In this document: piece by piece, positions 7,006-15,933 of the stretch
Layout of the letters: every line of letters starts with the position of its first letter
How positions within the stretch are numbered: the first letter of the stretch is position 1
Assembly: GCA_947053595.1 (NCBI GenBank)
Contig: CAMRSX010000009.1
Span: 1-56,943, forward strand
Reading direction: 5' to 3'
Length of the DNA stretch: 56,943 nt
From: an uncultured Clostridia bacterium
GTDB lineage: Bacteria > Bacillota > Clostridia > Christensenellales > UBA1242
The notes under the pieces: model-generated
What the model saw: only the letters and a program-made list of their open reading frames with translations
What the model was told of the DNA's origin: nothing
The model's database searches: none
Program-made: the position numbers and the translations under genes

Positions 7006-9237
7006 ATGGCATTGTCGGGAATTATTGAAGATATTGTATATCGCAACGAGGAAAACGGCTATACTGTTGCAAAGCTGGAACGCGAAGATGGCACGCTGAC
7101 CGTTGTTGGAAAGTTTATTGATGTGCAAGTGGGGGCGGAGGTCACGCTGGACGGAAAGTTTGAAAAAACCAAATATGGTGTTCAATATTCTTTTTCGTCC
7201 TATGAAATGAGCGCGCCAAAGTCCATTGCCGGCATTGAGAAATATCTTGGCAGTGGGTTGATTCGTGGTGTGGGGCCAATCACGGCCAAAAAGATTGTGG
7301 AGCGCTTTGGAAAAGAAACGTTGGATGTTTTGGAATATTCTCCGCACAAGCTGGCGCAAATTTCTGGCATAAGCGAGAAAAAAGCGGATGAAATTGGCTT
7401 TTCGTTTAAAGAGCACCGCGAGGTTCAAAACACCATCATCTTTTTACAAAACTTCAACATTACAACCAATATGTCGCTGAAGATATATAACATATATCAC
7501 GAGAAAACCACCGAAATTGTGAAAAACAACCCATATAAACTTGTGGAGGACATTGACGGCATTGGCTTTGTGACTGCCGACCGCATTGCGCAAAACGTGG
7601 GAATTCCAAAAGACTCGGTGTTTAGGGTGAGGGCTGGACTGATTTATGTGCTTAAAACCTCATGTGAAAAAAACGGTAATACCTATTTGCCAAAAATTAT
7701 GCTGTTTGACGAGGCTTCCAAGGCGCTGGAACTTCCTCTTGAAGAATATGCTGAAAGGTTTTCTGAAGCGTTTGAAACGCTTTGCGTGGACCGCACCGCG
7801 GTGACAACTTGGGTGGACGGCGCAGAGATTGTCATGCTGACAAAGTTTTATTATTATGAAAATGTGGTTGCCCAAAAGCTGGTTTGGCTGAATTGTGGAC
7901 AAAAAAATGAAAAGTTTGACGTTGCAAGTGACATTGCAAATTTTGAGCAACGAAATCACATCACTTTTCATGAAGAGCAAAAAAACGCCATTGTTGGCGC
8001 AGTCAACAATGGTGTGTATGTCATAACGGGCGGGCCAGGCACAGGCAAAACCACCATCATCAAGTGCATTTTGGAAATTTTGAAGGCGCAGCAAAAGGTG
8101 GTTTGTCTTTCTGCGCCAACGGGGCGCGCTGCCAAAAGGATGAGCGACAGCACGGGCTGCGAGGCAAAAACCATTCACAGGCTTTTGGAGGTGAATGTCA
8201 TTCAAAGTGAGCAAAGTTTTTTTGCGCACGATGAAAGCAATCCTCTCAAGGCCGATTGCGTGATTGTGGACGAGGTTTCCATGGTGGATGCAGCGCTTAT
8301 GTGTTCGCTGCTTAAAGCTTTGCCGCGGGATGCAAAGCTGATTTTGGTGGGGGATAAAGACCAGCTGCCAAGTGTGGGTGCGGGCAATGTGCTTTCTGAC
8401 ATATTGGCAAGCGGAATCATTCCATTTTGTATGCTTTCAAAAATATATCGTCAAGATGAAAAAAGCCTCATCATCACCAACGCACACCTCATCAACGAGG
8501 GCAAAATGCCGCTGATTGACAACAGCAGCATGGACTTTTTCTTTGAAAGCAAAAACGAGCCAGAGTTTATTAAAGACACCATTTTGGACCTTGTGACAAG
8601 AAGATTGCCAAAGTTTCTTAAGATGGACGCAAAACAGATTCAGGTGCTTGCGCCACTTAAGGCTGGCGTTTGCGGCATTGAGAACCTCAACAAAACGCTG
8701 CAAGAAAACATAAATCCACCAGAAACAGGCAAAAGACAGTTGGAATTTTTGCGCACAATTTTCCGTGAAGGCGACAAGGTGATGCAAATGAGCAACAATT
8801 ATGACCTCGAATGGAAAAAACATGGGCGCTTTGCAGACGAAACGGGCAAGGGCGTGTTTAATGGCGACATTGGCATGATTGAAACCATCGACCCTCAGAC
8901 GGGCGAGGTGATTGTGGAGTTTGAAGACGGGCGCATATGCAAATATACGCGGCTGGACCTTTCTGATTTGTCGCTGTCTTATGCCATCACCATTCACAAA
9001 AGCCAAGGCAGTGAATTTGATGTCATCATCATTCCTGCCATTGCTGGGCCTAGCATCATCCTCACGCGAAACCTGATTTATACCGCTGTCACGCGCGCCA
9101 AGAAGATGGTGGTGATTGTGGGAGAGAAGCAATATCTCAAACGCATGGTGTCAAACAAATACACTGCCACACGCTTCACAAACCTTAAGCGCCTTTTGAT
9201 TGTTGCAGATGAAAAACTGAACAAGATGTTTGAATGA
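7006..9237 (+). CDS. recD2: RecD2-type superfamily 1 DNA helicase
   Basis: A 743-residue SF1B helicase with the long N-terminal region typical of RecD2, used in organisms where RecD acts outside a RecBCD complex. The N-terminal OB-like part starts SGIIEDIVYRNEENGYTVAK, followed by helix-hairpin-helix repeats (about 83-130 and 175-200). Walker A is GGPGTGKT (342-349), Walker B VDEVSMVD (Asp422-Glu423), and motif VI lies near ITIHKSQGSEFD and YTAVTRAK. It unwinds DNA 5' to 3' during repair. Length is normal. It has a promoter directly at its ATG. Confidence 0.95.
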   Translation: MALSGIIEDIVYRNEENGYTVAKLEREDGTLTVVGKFIDVQVGAEVTLDGKFEKTKYGVQYSFSSYEMSAPKSIAGIEKYLGSGLIRGVGPITAKKIVERFGKETLDVLEYSPHKLAQISGISEKKADEIGFSFKEHREVQNTIIFLQNFNITTNMSLKIYNIYHEKTTEIVKNNPYKLVEDIDGIGFVTADRIAQNVGIPKDSVFRVRAGLIYVLKTSCEKNGNTYLPKIMLFDEASKALELPLEEYAERFSEAFETLCVDRTAVTTWVDGAEIVMLTKFYYYENVVAQKLVWLNCGQKNEKFDVASDIANFEQRNHITFHEEQKNAIVGAVNNGVYVITGGPGTGKTTIIKCILEILKAQQKVVCLSAPTGRAAKRMSDSTGCEAKTIHRLLEVNVIQSEQSFFAHDESNPLKADCVIVDEVSMVDAALMCSLLKALPRDAKLILVGDKDQLPSVGAGNVLSDILASGIIPFCMLSKIYRQDEKSLIITNAHLINEGKMPLIDNSSMDFFFESKNEPEFIKDTILDLVTRRLPKFLKMDAKQIQVLAPLKAGVCGIENLNKTLQENINPPETGKRQLEFLRTIFREGDKVMQMSNNYDLEWKKHGRFADETGKGVFNGDIGMIETIDPQTGEVIVEFEDGRICKYTRLDLSDLSLSYAITIHKSQGSEFDVIIIPAIAGPSIILTRNLIYTAVTRAKKMVVIVGEKQYLKRMVSNKYTATRFTNLKRLLIVADEKLNKMFE

Positions 9238-9440
9238 AAGACGCCCAACATCTGGGGTGCAATCGCAAGCAAGTCTTTGTGGGTTACAAGCGGACAGAGG
9301 TGTTTCAACTTCACTTCGTTTCGCTCAACATGACAATTAGAGAGTTCCTGCCAGCGTTGTCATGTTGAGCAAGCGCCTTTAGGTGCGCTGTCGAAACATC
9401 TCGCTGGCAAAACGCTGAACATGACGCTTTGAGAGGATGA
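9238..9440. repeat. Palindromic intergenic repeat, locus 1
   Basis: Two copies of a module of about 45 bases face each other. The first (9290-9334) contains GCGGACAGAG and TTTCGCTCAACATGAC. The second (9357-9408) contains GTCATGTTGAGC and GAAACATCTCGCTGGC, close to the reverse complement of the first. Related copies lie at 15648-15770 and 55497-55645. No gene is present in this gap. Confidence 0.75.
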
Positions 9441-9466
9441 AAAAAGACCAAATTTTTGGTCTTTTT
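9441..9466 (-). terminator. Terminator of the P-type ATPase gene
   Basis: AAAAAGACCA (9441-9450) pairs with TGGTCTTTTT (9457-9466). The sequence is symmetric and can act on both strands. It almost abuts the ATPase stop and has the same arms as the terminator at 4066-4093. Confidence 0.75.
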
Positions 9467-9467
9467 C

Positions 9468-12371
9468 TTAATTTTTTGCACTTGTTTGTGTTTTTGCAGG
9501 TGTTTTCTTGGTGGCAGAAGCGCTTTTTGTGGTGGTCTGTTTTGACTTTGTTGCCGTCTTTGGTTGTGCGGCTGGTTTTTCATTTGTCTTTTTTGTTTCA
9601 CCTGTTTTGTCAGCTTGTTTTGCCAAAGCTGACTTTTTGTTTGCCACGGTTGTTTTTGTTGCTTCCGTTTGTGCTTTTGCTTTTTTGGAAGTTTTTGTTG
9701 ATTTAACAGCGCTTTTGTTTTCGGTTTTTTTTGTTGTGCTTTCATCTGCTTGCAAAAGCGGCATTTCTGTTTCTTGGCTTTGCAAAAGCTTTTCTTCCTC
9801 TTCTGCTTGCTTTTTTGCCTTTTTCGATTTTTTCTTTGCGGGTTTTTCTTCCATGTTCACCTCAGTTTGTGCAGAGGTTTGGCTTTCTTCAGAAGTTTCT
9901 TCTTCGTCCTTCCTCTTAAACTTGGCAACAATGATTTGCCAGAAGTTTTGTTTGGTTATGCTGCCGTCTGCATTTTGAATTTGATATCTTCCTTGATACC
10001 ACTGCTTGAAATAGAAAAAGCCAATGAACACAAGGATGCTGCACAGCAGCAGGGTTATCACGGTGATAAGCACTGGGAAGGTGAAATCTGAAACCGCAAA
10101 ATAGCGTCCCATGCCAGCAAATGCAATGATGATGCATGTGGCGGAGAGGGCGATGCAAAGTGCGCGCAGCCAGTTGAGCGGCCAGCAAATCCAAACAAGG
10201 TTGACATACGCCACGCAGGTGAGAAGCAAGGTGCAAAGGGTGGTGAACTCGGTTTCCGTGAGGGTGGTGGTGTTGTCATGCAGCACCAGCAAAATCAGCA
10301 CATTGAAAAACATCATAAGTGCGCAAGGAATGGATTTTTTCATGACTTGCGAAATGAAGTTGCCCCGAATGATTTCGGTGTTTGGCTGGAATGTCAGCAG
10401 GAAGGACGGAAGCCCAATCACAAACATTTCAAGCACGGTCAGTTGTTTTGGGGTGAAAGGATATGACACCCTAAGCACCAGCGTTGTGACGCAAAGCATG
10501 ATTGTGAAGAGGGTTTTCATCAAATACAGCACCGAAGAATGTTGAACGTTGTTGACAATTTGTCTGCCTTCCTTAACAATGGCAGGAAGTGCGGAAAAGT
10601 TGCTTTCCATCAGCACAAGGTGCGAGATATTGCGAGCAACTTCGCTTCCGTCCGCCATGGCAATGGAGCAGTTGGCTTCTTTAAGCGCCAAGGTGTCGTT
10701 CACGCCGTCGCCAGTCATGGCAACCACATTTCCTTGGGTTTTGAGGGTTTTGATAAGCATGTGCTTTTGTTCTGGCGTCACACGGCCAAACACGGTGAAC
10801 TTGTCAGCAATTTGTGCCACTTCTTTCAGGCTCATGTTTTCAAGCGAGATGAATTTTTCGCAGTTGTCCACGCCCACGCGCTTGGCAATTTTGGAAACGG
10901 TGAGTGCGTCATCACCAGAGATGATTTTGATTTGAACATTGTTTTCTTTAAACCATGCAATGGTTTCTTTGGCGTCTTTTCGGATGTGGTCTTCCAAAGC
11001 AAAGATGGCAATCAGTTTTCCGCGCTTTCCGGCAAGTTTTTCAGAATATGCGTTGGAATCTTCCACAAGCGCAATCACGCGAAGCCCTTGGCTCATTACG
11101 TCGTTCATAACCTTTTTTTGCTCGGCGGTCACATTGCACTTGATGAAGCCAACCGCACCCAAATAATATGTTTTGCCGTTTTTGAAGGTGGTTGCCGAAT
11201 ATTTTCGTGCAGATGAAAATTCCACCACTTCTTTGATGTTGTTGGTGTTTGCCTCGGCGCCAAAATGTTTTGAAAGTGCCACGCTGGTGGCGTTCATTGT
11301 TCTTTGCCCAGACATGATGATTTTCATCAAACTTTCAATTTGAGAAACCTTTTGACCATTTTGTGGCAAAACATTCACAACATTCATTGTCCCGTCGGTG
11401 ATGGTGCCAGTTTTGTCCAAACAAAGCACATTTGCCCTTGCCAGCATTTCGATGGAAAACAGGTTTTTAACAAGCGTTTTCTTTCTTGCAAGTTTAATCA
11501 CGCCAATGGAAAGCCCAACTGTGATGAGAAGATACATCCCCGCTGGAATCATGCCCGTCAGCGCACCACTTGTGCTGGTTATGGACTCGGTGAGGGTGGA
11601 GCCAGCCATGAAAAACTCTTTGCAGAAAGTTAATATTGCCAGTGGCACCAAAATGACAATGATGATTTTGATGAGGGCGTTTAGGTCTTTAAAAAGATTG
11701 GACTTTTGTGGTTTGAAATCTTTGGTGCGCTCGGCAACTGTTTGAATGTAGTTGCTTTTGCCAATCTTATCCACGCGGGCATAGCATTTTCCAGACACCA
11801 GAAAACTTCCTGCAAGCAGCACATCGCCCACTTGTTTTTTGATGGAGTTGCTTTCGCCGGTCAGCAAGCTTTCGTTGGCTTCAACCGTGCCTTCCACAAT
11901 GATGCAGTCTGCAGGAATTTGATTGCCGTTTTCCAGCACAATAATGTCGTCCAAAAGCAAAGCTTCGCTTTTAACTTCCACCTCCAGCCCCATGCGTACT
12001 GCCTTAATTTTTGGCACCGTCACCATGGAAAGTTTTTCAACGGTGATTTTGGCTTTGATTTCTTGAAAGATGGAAATTGCAGTGTTGGCAATGACAACAA
12101 ACAAGAAAAACATATCACTCCAAGCGTTTACGCAGGCAAGAGCGATGGCAATCACAAACCAAATGAGATTAAAAATTGTGAAGATGTTTTTGCAAAAAAT
12201 TGTCAGATAAGAATTGGACGTTTTGATTTTTGTGTCGTTCACAAGTTTGTGCTCAATTCTTTCGCTGACTTGCTCTTCTGACAGACCAATTTCTTTGTCG
12301 GTTTGATATCTGACAATTGGGATGTCCTGAAGCATTTGCTGATTCTTCGTTTTGCGTTTAAGTTTTTTCAT
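9468..12371 (-). CDS. Cation-translocating P-type ATPase with basic low-complexity tail
   Basis: A 967-residue protein. Its first 815 residues have the full P-type core: actuator TGES (171-174), M4 sequence TGMIPAGMYLL, phosphorylation motif DKTGT (Asp319), hinge TGDGVND (553-559) and about ten membrane segments. The PAGM sequence in M4 resembles the bacterial CtpE/Exp7-like group rather than heavy-metal pumps; Ca2+ or another hard cation is likely but unproven. From about 817 to 967 the chain is a tail of Lys, Ala, Thr, Glu and Gln (runs such as KPAKKKSKKAKKQAEEEE). Such a tail is unusual for this family and would lie in the cytoplasm. TTGACA/TAAACT precede the start, with a dyad over the -35 box. 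Confidence 0.9.
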   Translation of the reverse strand: MKKLKRKTKNQQMLQDIPIVRYQTDKEIGLSEEQVSERIEHKLVNDTKIKTSNSYLTIFCKNIFTIFNLIWFVIAIALACVNAWSDMFFLFVVIANTAISIFQEIKAKITVEKLSMVTVPKIKAVRMGLEVEVKSEALLLDDIIVLENGNQIPADCIIVEGTVEANESLLTGESNSIKKQVGDVLLAGSFLVSGKCYARVDKIGKSNYIQTVAERTKDFKPQKSNLFKDLNALIKIIIVILVPLAILTFCKEFFMAGSTLTESITSTSGALTGMIPAGMYLLITVGLSIGVIKLARKKTLVKNLFSIEMLARANVLCLDKTGTITDGTMNVVNVLPQNGQKVSQIESLMKIIMSGQRTMNATSVALSKHFGAEANTNNIKEVVEFSSARKYSATTFKNGKTYYLGAVGFIKCNVTAEQKKVMNDVMSQGLRVIALVEDSNAYSEKLAGKRGKLIAIFALEDHIRKDAKETIAWFKENNVQIKIISGDDALTVSKIAKRVGVDNCEKFISLENMSLKEVAQIADKFTVFGRVTPEQKHMLIKTLKTQGNVVAMTGDGVNDTLALKEANCSIAMADGSEVARNISHLVLMESNFSALPAIVKEGRQIVNNVQHSSVLYLMKTLFTIMLCVTTLVLRVSYPFTPKQLTVLEMFVIGLPSFLLTFQPNTEIIRGNFISQVMKKSIPCALMMFFNVLILLVLHDNTTTLTETEFTTLCTLLLTCVAYVNLVWICWPLNWLRALCIALSATCIIIAFAGMGRYFAVSDFTFPVLITVITLLLCSILVFIGFFYFKQWYQGRYQIQNADGSITKQNFWQIIVAKFKRKDEEETSEESQTSAQTEVNMEEKPAKKKSKKAKKQAEEEEKLLQSQETEMPLLQADESTTKKTENKSAVKSTKTSKKAKAQTEATKTTVANKKSALAKQADKTGETKKTNEKPAAQPKTATKSKQTTTKSASATKKTPAKTQTSAKN

Positions 12372-12382
12372 ATACGCCTTTA

Positions 12383-12411
12383 AGTTTAATGAAATTTTTG
12401 CAAAATGTCAA
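12383..12411 (-). promoter_or_regulatory. P-type ATPase promoter
   Basis: On the minus strand TTGACA (12406-12411), a 17-nt spacer and TAAACT (12383-12388) precede the ATG at 12371 by 11 nt. AAAGG lies inside that short interval. Confidence 0.65.
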
Positions 12412-12423
12412 ATATAATTTGAC
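12407..12423. promoter_or_regulatory. Perfect dyad over the ATPase -35 box, candidate operator
   Basis: GTCAAAT-ATA-ATTTGAC is a perfect 7-bp inverted repeat. It overlaps the -35 hexamer of the ATPase promoter in the divergent gap with cca, where a repressor would block RNA polymerase. The regulator is not identified. Confidence 0.5.
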
Positions 12424-12510
12424 TTTTTCTTTTGTAGTATTTTAAAATATATTAAAATAATTTAATTTTGTCTTATTTATTTTTTGAATCTGCCTTTTTT
12501 GGAGGAAAAA

Positions 12511-13737
12511 ATGTTTATTGAGGTTTCGCCCAATTTGAAAAAACTGTCCAAGTTTTTTCCAGAAAGTTTGTATGTTGTTGGTGGCTATGTCCGAAACAAA
12601 CTGCTGGGGCTGGAAGGCGGGGATGTGGACCTTTGCTCCAGTGTGGATATTGAAGAGGTTTCAAAGCGCTTGCAAGGCAGCGAATTTTCTGTCAAAATCA
12701 AAAACCTCAAATGTGGCACCATCACCATTTCAAGAGAGGGTGAAAGTTTTGAATATACCTTCTTTCGCAAAGAAACCTATCCTGAAGGAGGCGGGCATTG
12801 CCCGTTGACGGTGGAGCGCACAAACCTTTTGGAAGAGGATGTTGTGAGGCGAGATTTCTCCATAAATTCGCTGTATTACAACATCAACAAGGATGAGTGT
12901 GTGGATTTATGCCACGGGCTGATTGACTTGCACGACAAAGTGATTCGTGCCACCAGCGAAAACATTTTTGAAAGCGATGGCGAGCGAATTTTGCGCATGG
13001 TGCGCATTGCGGGGGAACTGAATTTTAAGATTGACAAAAAAACCTTGCAAAGTGCCAAGGAAAACATTGCAAACTTGAAAGACCTCTCTGGCGGACGAAG
13101 GTTCACCGAACTGGAAAAGATTTTATATTGCGACAAACGCTTTTGCATTGGCAAAAAAAGCTTGAAAAACGCGCTTTCGCTGTTGAATGTGCTGGGCGTT
13201 TGGAGGTGCTTTGCTTTGGATGTTGGCAAAGTGAAATACAACCTCACCTTCAAGGTGGAAGACAGATTTTTGGGGCTTTTGATTGACATTGTGGACAGCG
13301 TGAAGCCAGAGTGTTTGGAAAGCTTTTTGGAAGTGTTTTTGAAAGAGCAGTTTTCACTCAACGCTGCAATGGTGAGCAAAATCACCATATTTTTGTCGGG
13401 ATATTACAACGCACTGGGCGGCATGAAAAACAAGGAATATTTTTTCAAATATTTTGAAAACTGGGGCGGCATTGAGCCACTTCTGGCAAGCAAGTCTAAG
13501 CATGTTCAAAACAAATATAATTTTTATTATCGATACATCATTGGGCATGGGCTTATCATCAAACTTTCAGACCTGAAAATTTCTGAAAGTGACATCAAGA
13601 AAAACTTTCCAAAAATTGACAAAAGAAACTATGGCAGAATTTTAAACAATTTGCTTTCCAAGGTGTTTGATGAAAAAATTGCAAACAGGAAGGAAGATTT
13701 GCTTGGTGAGATTGAAAGAAACTTAATCAATTATTAA
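12511..13737 (+). CDS. cca: CCA-adding tRNA nucleotidyltransferase / poly(A) polymerase family
   Basis: A 408-residue class II nucleotidyltransferase that builds or repairs the 3' CCA of tRNA. It has VVGGYVRN (22-29), the metal-binding pair in GGDVDLCS (Asp38, Asp40), the conserved EEDVVRRDFSINSLYYN block, and the ERILRMVRIAGEL block. GGAGG (12501-12505) sits 5 nt before the ATG at 12511, so this start is preferred over the TTG at 12484. It is somewhat shorter than B. subtilis-type enzymes with an HD domain, and I see no HD motif. A terminator follows. Confidence 0.9.
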   Translation: MFIEVSPNLKKLSKFFPESLYVVGGYVRNKLLGLEGGDVDLCSSVDIEEVSKRLQGSEFSVKIKNLKCGTITISREGESFEYTFFRKETYPEGGGHCPLTVERTNLLEEDVVRRDFSINSLYYNINKDECVDLCHGLIDLHDKVIRATSENIFESDGERILRMVRIAGELNFKIDKKTLQSAKENIANLKDLSGGRRFTELEKILYCDKRFCIGKKSLKNALSLLNVLGVWRCFALDVGKVKYNLTFKVEDRFLGLLIDIVDSVKPECLESFLEVFLKEQFSLNAAMVSKITIFLSGYYNALGGMKNKEYFFKYFENWGGIEPLLASKSKHVQNKYNFYYRYIIGHGLIIKLSDLKISESDIKKNFPKIDKRNYGRILNNLLSKVFDEKIANRKEDLLGEIERNLINY

Positions 13738-13754
13738 AGTTTCAAAAAAAAACA

Positions 13755-13778
13755 AAAATCGCACAAAGCGGTTTTTTC
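13755..13778 (+). terminator. Terminator after cca
   Basis: AAAATCGC pairs with GCGGTTTT across a 5-nt loop (one U-G pair) and runs into a T-run. Confidence 0.65.
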
Positions 13779-13790
13779 TTTTTCAATCTT

Positions 13791-13828
13791 TTGTCAAAAA
13801 ACATAATTTTTGTTATTAACGGCATAAT
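13791..13828 (+). promoter_or_regulatory. vanW promoter region with two readings
   Basis: A sigma-A reading is TTGTCA (13791-13796), 17 nt, TATTAA (13814-13819). A sigma-E-like reading is ACATAAT (13801-13807), 15 nt, CATAATAA (13823-13830). Both place transcription start at most 10 nt before the ATG at 13835, which has no Shine-Dalgarno site. Confidence 0.4.
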
Positions 13829-13834
13829 AACAAC

Positions 13835-15448
13835 ATGAAAAAAGAAAACAGCAAAAAACCTGTTGAAGACGCAAAACAGGCAAAAACAGCAAAAAAAACG
13901 CTTAAAACGCAAGAAAAACCTGCAAAAATGGCAAAAAAATCAAAAGGGCAGAAGGGCATACTTTGGTTTTTGGGAGTGTCGGCAATGAGTGTTGGGCTTT
14001 TGATTGTCTGCCAATTTTTCTTTGAAAACACCATCACAGGCAAAGAAAGGTTTTATTCTGGCACGCGCATCAACGGCATTGATGTCAGCGGCATGAGCGT
14101 GGCGGAAGCGGAAAATGTGGTGCTGACAGACATGCTGCAGGCAAGAAGCGACATTGAAATTGAACTGGTGGGAAGAGATAAAAGTTGGAGGGTTTTGGGT
14201 AAAGATTTTGAGGTTTCCAACAAAATTCAACCCATCATCAAGCAGTTTTCCAAAACAGGCAAAACTGGAAACTTTTTTCAAAACTTGAAGGAGAAAAAAA
14301 GAATCTCCGCCGAGGGACAAGATTTTGTTGTGTCTTACACCAACATCTTGGGCAACATGGAGCAGACGATTGATGACATTGTTGAGCAAGTGGAACAAGA
14401 GGCGGTTTCTGCCAGTTTGGTTTTTCAGCCAAATGAGGCTGAGGCTTTTGTTGTGGACGAAGGCAGAAACGCTATGCTTGTCAATCGGGATGCGCTTTAC
14501 AAAGAAATTGACAAAGCTCTTTCCACTTCCAAAAAAGTGAAAATTGAAATTCCAATCATTGAAATTGAAAATCAGATTGATGTGGAAGATTTAAAAAACA
14601 GCGTGATTATGCGCAGCGAGTTTTCCACCTCTTATGCCACCAGCTCTAAGGCAAGAAAAAATAATGTAAAAAAGGCGTTGGAGGCGTTCAACGGCATGAT
14701 TATTCAGCCGGGCGAGGTGGTGTCTTTCAACCAAACAACTGGCCCTCGCACCGAGGCGCAGGGCTATAGCGATGCCCACATCATTGTGGGTGGAGTGTAT
14801 GTGGATGGTGTTGGCGGCGGAGTTTGTCAGGCTTCCACCACACTTTACAACGCACTGCTTTTGGCAGATGTGGAAATTTTGTCTGTCAATCATCATTCGT
14901 TGCCTGCCTCTTATGTGCCTCTTTCCTTTGACGCCATGGTGTCAGGAACTTACAGCGACCTTGTGTTTAAAAATAATTTGGAAAACCCAATTTACATCAA
15001 AACCAGCGCAGATGACAGCAATGTTAAAGTGGAGGTGTATGGACAGAAGTTTGAGGAAGGGCTGTCAATCAAGCGTCGCGCCGAATTGGTGAAGGTGCTG
15101 CCTCACAATGGCGACCGCATTGTGGCAGACGACAAGGGGGAATATCAAGACAAAATTTTGTATAAGGGCGAATATTTCCGCGTGAAATATCCACGTGAAG
15201 GCTATGAAAGCAAGGGGTATTTGCAATATTACAAAAACGGCGAACTGGTGGAAGAGAAAGAAGTGAGGCACGATTTTTATGCTTCGCAGGACGGCGTTGT
15301 CATGGAAGGAGTGGAAGACCCAGCACTGGGCATGAGCATCCCTGCCAGCGAAGTGAAAATCATCAAGCCTCAAAAGGTGACCGCCGCAACAGAAGAAAGC
15401 GTGCGAAACAAACTTGCCAAAACCAACCCAAGTGAATATAATCCATAA
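13835..15448 (+). CDS. VanW family membrane-anchored protein
   Basis: A 537-residue protein. A Lys/Ala-rich cytoplasmic head (1-44) leads into a single membrane helix (about 46-66). A putative peptidoglycan-binding region (INGIDVSGMSVAEAENVV, from about 84) follows. The VanW domain lies at about 262-400, with the signature GGVYVDGVGGGVCQASTTLYN and NHHSLPASYVP. The C-terminal region (about 400-500) is beta-rich. VanW proteins occur in vancomycin-resistance clusters and widely in spore formers; their biochemical role is unknown. Orientation suggests the domain faces the cell wall or intermembrane space. Confidence 0.88.
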   Translation: MKKENSKKPVEDAKQAKTAKKTLKTQEKPAKMAKKSKGQKGILWFLGVSAMSVGLLIVCQFFFENTITGKERFYSGTRINGIDVSGMSVAEAENVVLTDMLQARSDIEIELVGRDKSWRVLGKDFEVSNKIQPIIKQFSKTGKTGNFFQNLKEKKRISAEGQDFVVSYTNILGNMEQTIDDIVEQVEQEAVSASLVFQPNEAEAFVVDEGRNAMLVNRDALYKEIDKALSTSKKVKIEIPIIEIENQIDVEDLKNSVIMRSEFSTSYATSSKARKNNVKKALEAFNGMIIQPGEVVSFNQTTGPRTEAQGYSDAHIIVGGVYVDGVGGGVCQASTTLYNALLLADVEILSVNHHSLPASYVPLSFDAMVSGTYSDLVFKNNLENPIYIKTSADDSNVKVEVYGQKFEEGLSIKRRAELVKVLPHNGDRIVADDKGEYQDKILYKGEYFRVKYPREGYESKGYLQYYKNGELVEEKEVRHDFYASQDGVVMEGVEDPALGMSIPASEVKIIKPQKVTAATEESVRNKLAKTNPSEYNP

Positions 15449-15640
15449 ACGGGGCGAAAACTGCGCTGAGGGCTCATTTTCGAGCCATGCTTGAAAAGTA
15501 TTGCCTTGACGCTTGCTTTCGCCCACTTGGGACAGAGCCGCCGACAATGTCGGCGTGTTGTGATGCGCATCATCCGACATTGACGGGCATTCTTGACGGA
15601 TGCCCAGAATTTTAGGTGCAGTTCAAACATCAAAAGGAAG
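15449..15640 (+). repeat. Diverged copy of the post-stop hairpin element
   Basis: Directly after the vanW stop, GGGGCGAAAACTGCGCT through TTGACGCTTGCTTTCGCCC resembles the first half of the 170-bp repeat at 55025. It has the same order of blocks (AACTGCGCT, a TTTTCG hairpin, TTGACGCTTG, TTTCGC). GGGCGAAA and TTTCGCCC form the outer arms. Further short dyads follow (CCGACAATGTCGG near 15541). Confidence 0.5.
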
Positions 15641-15860
15641 CCAGCGCTGTCATGTTGAGCGAAGTCAAAACATCTCGCTGGCGGTTTTGAACTTGAAAGA
15701 AGGGCTCCGCAGGTGGGAAGCGGACAGAGATTTTTTCACTCCGCTTACGCTGCGGTTAGAATGATTAGGGCACACGCAAGTCCGTCAGTGGCAAAGCCAG
15801 CACACCAGCGGATGTTTTGCACTCTTGCTCAGAATGATAATTAGAAAGCGCACGAGCTGT
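15641..15860. repeat. Palindromic intergenic repeat, locus 2
   Basis: GTCATGTTGAGCGAAG with AAACATCTCGCTGGC (15648-15682) matches the second module at 9357. AGCGGACAGAG with CACTCCGCTTACGCTGCGG (15718-15765) is a variant of the first module in inverted orientation. No gene is seen in the gap from 15449 to 15933. Confidence 0.7.
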
Positions 15861-15933
15861 CATGTGTGCGCTTTGCTTAAGAATGGAAAAATCTTGTTTT
15901 TTTTATGTAAAAAAGCAAAAAGATGAATATACT

